This document shows, in pieces, positions 7,796-14,291 of a stretch of 19,880 nt of DNA. Position 1 is the first letter of the stretch, and each line of letters opens with the position of its first letter. Both the position numbers and the translations under genes were made by a program. Below the pieces are notes generated by a model. It saw only the letters and a program-made list of their open reading frames with translations. It ran no database searches and had not been told where the DNA came from. The DNA is taken from assembly GCA_964493765.1 (NCBI GenBank), contig CAZBPK010000173.1:1-19880 (forward strand), read 5' to 3'. This DNA comes from CALLMJ01 sp964493765 (GTDB lineage: Bacteria; Bacteroidota; Bacteroidia; J057; CALLMJ01).

Positions 7796-9196
7796 ATGCA
7801 AATTCAAACGGTTCAGGAAACTTCTCTTGCTGAGATTCAAAATATTTTAGAAAAACAAAGAAACTTTTTTCTTCAAGGAAAGACTTTGGAATATAGTTTT
7901 CGTTTGCAACAGTTAAAACTTTTAAAGCAAATCATTAAAGCTCATGAAACAGAAATTTTACAAGCTTTAAAATCTGATTTGAATAAAGCTGATTTTGAAG
8001 GATATGCAACAGAAGTAGGTTTTACTTATGAAGAGTTAAATCACGCAATCAGTCATTTAAAATCATGGATGCGTCCTAAAACTGTTTGGACTCCAATGAC
8101 ACAATTTTGGGCTGTTTCTAAGATTTATCCAAAACCTTTCGGTGTTTCTCTAATTATTTCACCATGGAATTATCCATTTCAGTTATTGTTTGCTCCTTTA
8201 ATTGGTGCAATTGCTTCAGGTTGTACAGCCGTATTAAAATCTTCAGAATTGGCGCCTGCTACTTCAGCAATAGCAAAAAAACTAGTAACTAAATATTTTC
8301 AACCAGAATATGTTGCATTAGTAGAGGGTGGTGTGGAAACTAGTCAATATTTATTACAACAAAAATGGGACGTTATTTTTTTTACCGGCAGTACACAAGT
8401 AGGGAAAATCGTTATGCAAGCTGCTGCTAATCATTTAACTCCTGTAGTATTAGAATTAGGGGGAAAAAGTCCATGTATTGTTGATGAGACCGCTCATTTA
8501 GACTTTGCCGCAAAAAGAATTGTTTGGGGAAAATTGGTAAATGCAGGTCAAACCTGTGTTGCTCCCGATTATTTATTGGTTCATGAATCCATTAAACAAC
8601 CATTAGTTCAAAAAATTATTGAAAATATCAAAAAATCTTATGGTGAAGATCCCTCACAAAGCCCTGATTACCCAAGAATTATAAACGAAAAACACTTTAT
8701 TAGACTTACGAATTATTTGAAAGACGGTAATATAATTTTTGGTGGTCAAACGGATATTTCTCAAAAATATATAGCTCCAACTCTCCTAGACAATGTTAAT
8801 CCAGATAGTTCAGTAATGCAAGATGAAATTTTTGGTCCTATTTTGCCTATTTTAACCTATAAAAACCTTCAAGATGCCATTAATTTTATCAATGCACGTC
8901 CCAAACCTTTAGCACTTTATTTATATACTAATTCATCAGAAAATGAGAAAAGAATTTTAAATTATACGGATTCTGGTGGAGGTTGTATCAACGACTGTTT
9001 AGTGCATTTAGCACCTCAAGATTTACCTTTTGGTGGTGTAGGTGATAGTGGAATGGGTAATTATCATGGTAAATCTTCTTTTGATGCTTTTTCGCATCCA
9101 AGAGGTATTTTGAAAAAAACCAATTTGTTTGATATCCCGATTCGTTATGCTCCTTATTTAAATAAAATTAACTTGTTGAAATATTTTATGAAATAA
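7796..9196 (+). CDS. Aldehyde dehydrogenase family protein (class 3-like)
   Basis: NAD(P)-dependent oxidation of aldehydes to acids. The 466-residue length, short for the superfamily, and the architecture match the ALDH3 group that handles fatty and aromatic aldehydes. Visible features: SPWNYPFQLLFAPLIGA in the cofactor-binding domain, FTGSTQVGK (about 196-204), the general base Glu220 in LELGGKSP, and the nucleophile Cys254 in NAGQTCVAPDY. Near the C-terminus, LPFGGVGDSGMGNYHG and SFDAFSHPRGI are typical of this class. The C-terminus has no clear membrane anchor. It overlaps aroC by one base (TAATG), so the pair is probably co-translated although the reactions are unrelated. The exact substrate cannot be told from sequence. 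Confidence 0.92.
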   Translation: MQIQTVQETSLAEIQNILEKQRNFFLQGKTLEYSFRLQQLKLLKQIIKAHETEILQALKSDLNKADFEGYATEVGFTYEELNHAISHLKSWMRPKTVWTPMTQFWAVSKIYPKPFGVSLIISPWNYPFQLLFAPLIGAIASGCTAVLKSSELAPATSAIAKKLVTKYFQPEYVALVEGGVETSQYLLQQKWDVIFFTGSTQVGKIVMQAAANHLTPVVLELGGKSPCIVDETAHLDFAAKRIVWGKLVNAGQTCVAPDYLLVHESIKQPLVQKIIENIKKSYGEDPSQSPDYPRIINEKHFIRLTNYLKDGNIIFGGQTDISQKYIAPTLLDNVNPDSSVMQDEIFGPILPILTYKNLQDAINFINARPKPLALYLYTNSSENEKRILNYTDSGGGCINDCLVHLAPQDLPFGGVGDSGMGNYHGKSSFDAFSHPRGILKKTNLFDIPIRYAPYLNKINLLKYFMK

Positions 9197-10272
9197 TGGG
9201 TAATACCTTTGGAAAATTATTTCGTGTTACCACATTCGGAGAATCCCACGGAAAAGGTATAGGTGTGGTAATAGACGGATGTCCTTCCAATATTGAATTA
9301 GACTTAGATTTTATTCACTTAGAACTCCAAAGAAGAAAGCCAGGGCAATCCAAAATTACTACTAGAAGAGAAGAGAATGAATCTTTTGAAATTTTATCTG
9401 GTTATTTTGAAGGGAAGACTACTGGTACTCCATTAACTTTTTGGATAGCCAATCAAGATTCGAAATCTAAAGATTATGAGCATTTAAAGAACAGCTATAG
9501 ACCTTCCCATGCAGATTTTACCTATCATAAGAAATATCAAAATTATGATTATAGGGGAGGGGGGAGAAGTTCTGCAAGAGAAACAGCTGCAAGAGTGATT
9601 GCAGGTGCAGTTGCTAAACAAATTTTACAAAAATGGAATATAACCATTTATGCTTGGGTTTCACAAGTTGGTAAAATAAAACTTTCTAATAAATATTCAG
9701 AAATTGATTTTTCTAAAATTGAAAGCAATATTGTTCGATGCCCAGACGATGTCATTGCTAAGGAAATGGAAAATGAAATTTTGAAAGTAAAAAAAATGGG
9801 CGATACTGTGGGTGGAGTTATTGATGCAGTTATTTTCAATGTTCCTATAGGATTAGGTGAACCCGTTTTTGATAGACTTTCTGCCGATTTAGCAAAAGCT
9901 ATGTTATCCATTAATGCAACAAAAGGATTTGAGTATGGTTCTGGTTTTGAAGGAATTACGATGTACGGGAGTGAACATAATGACATTTTTTATTCTGAAA
10001 ATGGAAATATTAAAACGCAAACCAACTATTCTGGTGGCATTCAAGGTGGTATTAGTAATGGAATGCCTATAAATTTCCGTGTGGCTTTTAAACCCGTTGC
10101 TACTTTATTAAAATCCCAAAAAAGTATTGACCATCAAGGAAATGAAATACTGTTAGAAGGTAAAGGACGTCACGATCCTTGTGTAGTCCCTAGAGCCGTT
10201 CCAATTGTAGAAGCAATGGCTGCAATTACTATTTTAGATCATCTTTTTAGATGGAAAAGTAATAGTTTGTAG
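9196..10272 (+). CDS. aroC: Chorismate synthase
   Basis: Last shikimate pathway enzyme, converting 5-enolpyruvylshikimate 3-phosphate to chorismate, using reduced FMN. The 358-residue length is typical. The three family signatures are present: GESHGKGIGVVIDGCPSN near residue 15, the RGGGRSSARETAARVIAGA block around 120, and GRHDPCVVPRAVPIVEAM close to the C-terminus. RPSHADFTYHKKY lies just before the second signature. Its ATG overlaps the stop of the aldehyde dehydrogenase gene by one base. No terminator follows; a 6 bp hairpin at 10350-10365 lacks a T-run. Confidence 0.97.
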   Translation: MGNTFGKLFRVTTFGESHGKGIGVVIDGCPSNIELDLDFIHLELQRRKPGQSKITTRREENESFEILSGYFEGKTTGTPLTFWIANQDSKSKDYEHLKNSYRPSHADFTYHKKYQNYDYRGGGRSSARETAARVIAGAVAKQILQKWNITIYAWVSQVGKIKLSNKYSEIDFSKIESNIVRCPDDVIAKEMENEILKVKKMGDTVGGVIDAVIFNVPIGLGEPVFDRLSADLAKAMLSINATKGFEYGSGFEGITMYGSEHNDIFYSENGNIKTQTNYSGGIQGGISNGMPINFRVAFKPVATLLKSQKSIDHQGNEILLEGKGRHDPCVVPRAVPIVEAMAAITILDHLFRWKSNSL

Positions 10273-10471
10273 TAAAATTGGAATAATAAAATTAATAACA
10301 TTCATTTGTAATTTAAAATTGCACTTTATGTATAGTTGCGTTGCATTACAAGCTGTTCCCAGCTTTAGTATTTGGTTACATTTTATCATAATCTTTAGAG
10401 AATTTAGATTTTATAAACTTAAAAAAGATGAATTTAATTTTTTTAACAGTTTACATTGTCAACATTTGCAC

Positions 10472-10479
10472 TATATTTG
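10472..10479 (+). promoter_or_regulatory. Predicted -7 promoter element for the DUF1573 gene
   Basis: TATATTTG matches TAnnTTTG and lies 30 bases before the ATG at 10510. The -33 region is only a partial match (TTTA at 10450-10453, 18 bp spacer). The rest of the 237 bp gap from 10273 holds no believable gene. Confidence 0.45.
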
Positions 10480-10509
10480 CATTACGAATAAAAAAAAAGT
10501 ATAGATAAT

Positions 10510-11682
10510 ATGAAAAAATACTTATCCAATTATCAAGCAAAATTTAGCTGGTTATTATTAATGGTTCTTAGCTTGAGTTTCAATTTAAATGCTCAAGAAA
10601 ACAAAAACGTAAAATTTATTGAAACTGTACATGATTTTGGTGATTTAAAGGAAGAAGTTGGTCAAGCTACATACGAATTTAAGTTTAAGAATTCTGGTAC
10701 AGCTCCTTTAAAATTAACTGATGTAAAAGCCTCTTGTGGTTGTACTACACCCGACTGGACAAAAGAGGAAGTGGCTCCAGGTAAAGAAGGTAATATTAAG
10801 GCAACTTATAACACCGCAAACCGTCCCGGTCCATTTACTAAAACTATTACAGTAAAAGCACAGCCCAATAACGGTCAAGAGGAGGTTCATGTTTTAACGA
10901 TTAAGGGGAATGTAATACCAAGACCTAAAGGTATTCAAGATTGGTACCCAACAGTTTTAGGAAGTATTCGTGCAACTACTAATCATATAGCATTTGGTAA
11001 AACTTACAATGATGAGAAAAAAGAACAAAAATTAGTTTTTTACAATGAAGGTGATAAACCCGTATTAATTCAAGGTTATGATTTACCTGGACATATTAAT
11101 GCAACTTCTGATAAAAAATCAATTAATCCCAAAGACTCTGCGACTATTACTATCAGTTTTGATGCTAATAAAATTGATGATTGGGGCTTCTTACATACTC
11201 AAATCAAAATCAAAACAGATGATTCCAATACTCCAGAAAAAGTAATTTATATTTCTGCTGATAGACAAGAAAATTTTGATAAGCTCACTCAACAACAAAA
11301 AGATAATGGACCCAGAATTACTTTTGATAAAGTAACACACGATTTTGGAAACATTAAAGCAGGAAAAAAAGTTGATACTGAATATGTTTTCAAAAATACT
11401 GGTAAATCAGAGCTTATAATTAGAAAGACCAAAGCTTCTTGTGGTTGTACAGCTTCTCAACCTGAAAAGTCTAAATTAAAACCTGGTGAGTCTTCAAAAA
11501 TTAAGGTAACCTACGATTCTACTGGTAAAAAAGGAAATGAAAATAAAACTATTACAGTAGTTTCTAATGACCCTACAAATCCTTCAATTGTTTTAACTAT
11601 CAAAGGTGTTGTTGAAAATGAAAGCGAACAACAACCTCAAAATAATAATCCACAAATTCAAAAAAATAATACCAATAAGTAA
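10510..11682 (+). CDS. Secreted DUF1573 (ASH-like) repeat protein
   Basis: 390 residues. A signal peptide covers about 1-28 (Lys-rich start, hydrophobic WLLLMVLSLSF, small residues before AQ), so the protein is exported. Three immunoglobulin-like ASH/DUF1573 domains follow: about 34-137, 152-250 and 268-368. Domains 1 and 3 share the hallmarks HDFG, F-K-N-x-G and KASCGCT (Cys76/Cys78 and Cys311/Cys313), then a P-G-x-x-x-x-I-K-x-T-Y strand. The middle domain keeps the fold pattern (FYNEGDKPVLI, NPKDSATITISFDA) but has no CGC. The tail is Gln/Asn-rich and low complexity. Such proteins are very common in Bacteroidota, but their role is unknown; a periplasmic or cell-surface binding role is inference. 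A terminator follows directly. Confidence 0.85.
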   Translation: MKKYLSNYQAKFSWLLLMVLSLSFNLNAQENKNVKFIETVHDFGDLKEEVGQATYEFKFKNSGTAPLKLTDVKASCGCTTPDWTKEEVAPGKEGNIKATYNTANRPGPFTKTITVKAQPNNGQEEVHVLTIKGNVIPRPKGIQDWYPTVLGSIRATTNHIAFGKTYNDEKKEQKLVFYNEGDKPVLIQGYDLPGHINATSDKKSINPKDSATITISFDANKIDDWGFLHTQIKIKTDDSNTPEKVIYISADRQENFDKLTQQQKDNGPRITFDKVTHDFGNIKAGKKVDTEYVFKNTGKSELIIRKTKASCGCTASQPEKSKLKPGESSKIKVTYDSTGKKGNENKTITVVSNDPTNPSIVLTIKGVVENESEQQPQNNNPQIQKNNTNK

Positions 11683-11708
11683 TTTTTCTTTTTTATTGGT
11701 TAATTTTC

Positions 11709-11750
11709 AACTGCTCAATAAATTATTTGAGCAGTTTTTGTTTTTTATTT
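11709..11750 (+). terminator. Rho-independent terminator after the DUF1573 gene
   Basis: A perfect 10 bp stem, AACTGCTCAA (11709-11718) with TTGAGCAGTT (11727-11736), has an 8 base loop and runs into TTTTTGTTTTTTATTT. It ends the transcript 27 bases past the stop codon. The T-tract also contains the TTTG of the next promoter. Confidence 0.85.
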
Positions 11751-11768
11751 AAAATTTTTTTATTTTTG
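11737..11768 (+). promoter_or_regulatory. Predicted promoter for the zinc-ribbon/aat/PPTase operon
   Basis: TTTG at 11737-11740, a 20 bp spacer and TATTTTTG at 11761-11768 form a full match to the Bacteroidota consensus, one of the two best in the window. The -33 box sits in the T-tract of the preceding terminator. The leader would be about 10 bases. Confidence 0.6.
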
Positions 11769-11783
11769 TAGTGTTCTTATACA

Positions 11784-12878
11784 ATGGAAGAAAAACCCAA
11801 AATTCAAAGTATTGTTAAAAATCCATGTAAACAATGTGGTGGAGAGGCTATTTATAGTGCAAAAAAACAAAAATTAGTTTGTGGGCATTGCGGTGCAGAG
11901 GAATCTCTAATTTTAGAAAATGATAAAATTGTTGAAAAATCCTATCATGATAACATTCTTTCTGATGGTCATGATATGGGCATGGGTAAAGAGCATAAAA
12001 ATTTTCATTGCAAATCATGTGGTTCTGTAACCATGGTGGACATAACAACCGTTGTAATTGATTGCCCATTCTGTGGTTCAAGTCAAGTTAATGAAGAAGC
12101 TTATAACAAAACTATTATTAAACCTGAAGGCATAATTCCTTTTACTGTAGAAAAAAATACTGCTTACCAAACTTTTAAAGAATGGATTGGAAATGGTTGG
12201 TTTAGACCCAACGGCTTAAAAAATGTAACTACTTTAGAAAAAATACATGGTGTTTATGTCCCATTTTGGACTTACGACGCAATGACTGAATCTACTTGGT
12301 GGGCTGAAGCTGGTTATTATTATTATGAAACTGAACATTATACAGATTCCAATGGTAATACTCAAACTCGGCAAGTTCAAAAAGTGAGATGGATTCCTGT
12401 CTCTGGAAATTATGATGAATTTTTTGACGATGTAACCGTGATTGGTTCCAAAGGAATTTCTCAAAGTAGAGTTCAACAGATTTATCCCTACGATTTTACG
12501 AAACTGATTAACTATGATCCAAGAATACTTATTGCTTGGGAATCTGAATTGTATGGAATAGATGTCCATAAAGGTTTTGAAGTTGCTGATAAAATTATGG
12601 ATGATTTTATTCATCAAGCTTGTGCTAGACAAATTCCCGGTGATACTTATCGCTATTTAGAAATCAACACTCATAAATTTAACATTACTTATAAACATTT
12701 ACTTTTGCCAGTTTGGATTGCAGCCTATAAATTTAACGGAAAAGTCTACCAAGTAATTGTAAATGGACAAACCGGGAAAATATCGGGTGAAAAACCATGG
12801 TCTTGGACAAAAATTATTTTATTTATTTTGTTTTTAGTCTTGGTAATTGCTTTAATTGTAAAATATAAAAATTCTTAG
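11784..12878 (+). CDS. TFIIB-type zinc-ribbon protein with C-terminal membrane anchor
   Basis: 364 residues. Two zinc ribbons sit at the N-terminus: Cys15/18 with Cys33/36, and Cys76/79 with Cys94/97. A central domain follows with IIPFTVEKNTAYQTFKEWI, GVYVPFWTYDA and FDDVTVIGS segments, and a single transmembrane helix ends the chain (about 341-360, then YKNS). The segment order matches a widespread bacterial family annotated only as zinc-ribbon proteins; the function is not known, and occasional naming as a PriA-like helicase has no support here because no helicase motif is seen. With no signal peptide, the topology is probably soluble domain in the cytoplasm and C-terminal tail anchor. Its TAG stop overlaps the GTG of aat by one base. 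Confidence 0.75.
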   Translation: MEEKPKIQSIVKNPCKQCGGEAIYSAKKQKLVCGHCGAEESLILENDKIVEKSYHDNILSDGHDMGMGKEHKNFHCKSCGSVTMVDITTVVIDCPFCGSSQVNEEAYNKTIIKPEGIIPFTVEKNTAYQTFKEWIGNGWFRPNGLKNVTTLEKIHGVYVPFWTYDAMTESTWWAEAGYYYYETEHYTDSNGNTQTRQVQKVRWIPVSGNYDEFFDDVTVIGSKGISQSRVQQIYPYDFTKLINYDPRILIAWESELYGIDVHKGFEVADKIMDDFIHQACARQIPGDTYRYLEINTHKFNITYKHLLLPVWIAAYKFNGKVYQVIVNGQTGKISGEKPWSWTKIILFILFLVLVIALIVKYKNS

Positions 12879-13471
12879 TGGATACCCCAATAATCCCAAA
12901 AGATCAATTACTTTTAGCCTATCAAAATGGGATTTTTCCCATGTCTGATTCTCGTAATGACCTTCAATTTCATTGGTATGAACCGCGTTGGAGAGGAATT
13001 ATCCCTATCGACCATTTTAAAATCTCAAAAAATATTTTAAAATGGATTAGAAACAAACCTCATACCTGTAAAATTGATACCTCTTTTAGAGAAGTGGTTT
13101 TAGCTTGTGCTGATAGAGAAGAAACTTGGATTTCTGATTTAATTGTAGAATCATATTGCAATTTATTTGAATATGGCTACGCCCATTCTGTAGAAATTTG
13201 GGTTGATGATGAACTGGTTGGTGGTTTATACGGTGTCCATTACCAATCTGCATTTTTTGGTGAAACTATGTTCAAAAGAAAACCAGAAATGGATAAAGTG
13301 GCTTTATATTATTGCTGGAACATTTTGAAAAAAAATGGTTTTGTTCTTTGGGATACCCAATTTTGGACTCAACATCTTGCCCAATTTGGATGTATTGAAA
13401 TCTCTAGAAAACAATATTTGAATTATCTTCATGAATCCATGAAATATTCCGCTAACTTTCAATTCCCATGA
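12878..13471 (+). CDS. aat: Leucyl/phenylalanyl-tRNA--protein transferase
   Basis: Transfers Leu or Phe from aminoacyl-tRNA to N-terminal Lys or Arg of proteins, making them substrates for ClpS-ClpAP. The 197-residue product shows the family's landmarks: LLLAYQNGIFPMSD at the start, ETWISDLIVESY, the core AHSVEIWVDDELVGGLYG followed by FGETMF, and WDTQFWTQHLAQFGCIEISR towards the end. The start is GTG, overlapping the preceding TAG (TAGTG). The stop overlaps the ATG of the next reading frame (ATGA at 13468-13471). This makes a tightly coupled three-gene operon. lon, another protein-quality gene, lies nearby on the opposite strand, but a functional link is not shown. Confidence 0.95.
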   Translation: MDTPIIPKDQLLLAYQNGIFPMSDSRNDLQFHWYEPRWRGIIPIDHFKISKNILKWIRNKPHTCKIDTSFREVVLACADREETWISDLIVESYCNLFEYGYAHSVEIWVDDELVGGLYGVHYQSAFFGETMFKRKPEMDKVALYYCWNILKKNGFVLWDTQFWTQHLAQFGCIEISRKQYLNYLHESMKYSANFQFP

Positions 13472-14111
13472 TTCTAAAATTTTTACCCAAAAACATTAGT
13501 TTTTTTTTTCTTGTATTTCTTCTGAATTACCCTCTATTTTCCCTGAAGAAATTCAGCTTACAAATAATTGGAGTCTAAAAAGAAAACGAGAATTTATTTG
13601 GGGCAGATATGCTATTCACCAAGCAATAGAAAATCTTAAAGAAACTCCATTTCCAGTATTAATAGGCAAAAATCGTGAACCATTATGGAATGAAAAAATC
13701 ATTGGATCTTTAAGTCATACAGATTGTTATGTTTTATCTGTTGTAGGTTACAAAAATGAATATCAATCCCTTGGAATTGATATAGAAAATACTCAAATCA
13801 TGGAATTTGAACTTTTACCCACAATACTTACGGATTATGAATTGGAAAGAATTTCAATTTATCCAGAAAAGGAAAAATTAATTAGAACAACGCAAATTTT
13901 TAGCATTAAAGAAGCATTTTATAAATATCAATTTCCAATTAGCCAATGTTATGTAGATTTTTTAGATGCAAAAGTTGAGCAGGATATTTATAATTCTCAA
14001 TTATTTTATTTAAGAGTTGTTAAACCTCCCAATAGTTCAGAATTTTACAAAAATACTTTTGTTGTTTATTCAGAATTTTGGGAAAACTATGTAATTTCTT
14101 ATATTTATTAG
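13468..14111 (+). CDS. 4'-phosphopantetheinyl transferase (EntD type), frame broken at a T10 run
   Basis: Would attach the phosphopantetheine arm of CoA to a carrier protein. The ATG at 13468 overlaps the aat stop (ATGA) and opens MILKFLPKNISFFF, but this frame ends at TAA 13576-13578. Right after the ten T's at 13500-13509 the -1 frame continues to TAG-terminated position 14111 without interruption and carries the family motifs: LPSIFPEEIQL, KRKREFIWGRYAIHQAI, GKNREPLW, IGSLSHTD, the Mg-binding LGIDIE and SIKEAFYKY. One extra T would fuse both parts into a 214-residue protein, a normal length. A conventional start in the second frame appears only at ATG 13800, which would lose the SHT and GIDIE motifs. 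Explanations: sequencing error in a homopolymer, RNA polymerase slippage, -1 ribosomal frameshifting, phase variation, or a recent pseudogene. Confidence 0.8.
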
Positions 14112-14124
14112 GATTTTGGGGGAT

Positions 14125-14276
14125 ATGCAATGTTATTGCATGGTTTGCGTGAGGGATGTGAAGGGCACGAAGTGGCACTGCCTTTTTACGCTTTTGAAAA
14201 AAGCGTAAAAAGGATTGCCGAAGCGAACAGCGAAGCCCGAAGCAGCCCGACCCGCAGCGTAGCAAGGGACACGCCC
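14125..14276 (-). repeat. GC-rich dispersed repeat, copy 1 (inverted relative to copy 2)
   Basis: A segment much richer in GC than its surroundings, sitting between the convergent ends of the PPTase gene and lon. Its reverse complement closely matches the copy at 16733-16881. Inside is a perfect 15 bp hairpin: CCTTTTTACGCTTTT at 14181-14195 pairs with 14199-14213 across a GAA loop. A second hairpin, ATGCAAT/ATTGCAT (14125-14131, 14135-14141), marks the outer end. The GGGCGTG end faces lon, 15 bases from its stop. Short open frames inside are not genes. Confidence 0.85.
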
Positions 14277-14291
14277 TAATAAAACTAACAT

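Noticed and set aside
9648..9986. 112-codon antisense open frame in aroC
   Set aside because: It lies entirely inside a strongly conserved gene and shows no family features.
10350..10365. AAGCTG-TTCC-CAGCTT hairpin as a terminator for aroC
   Set aside because: The 6 bp stem is not followed by a T-run, so it is too weak to call.
10319..10504. 61-codon open frame between aroC and the DUF1573 gene
   Set aside because: No family resemblance, and it overlaps the predicted promoter of the DUF1573 gene.
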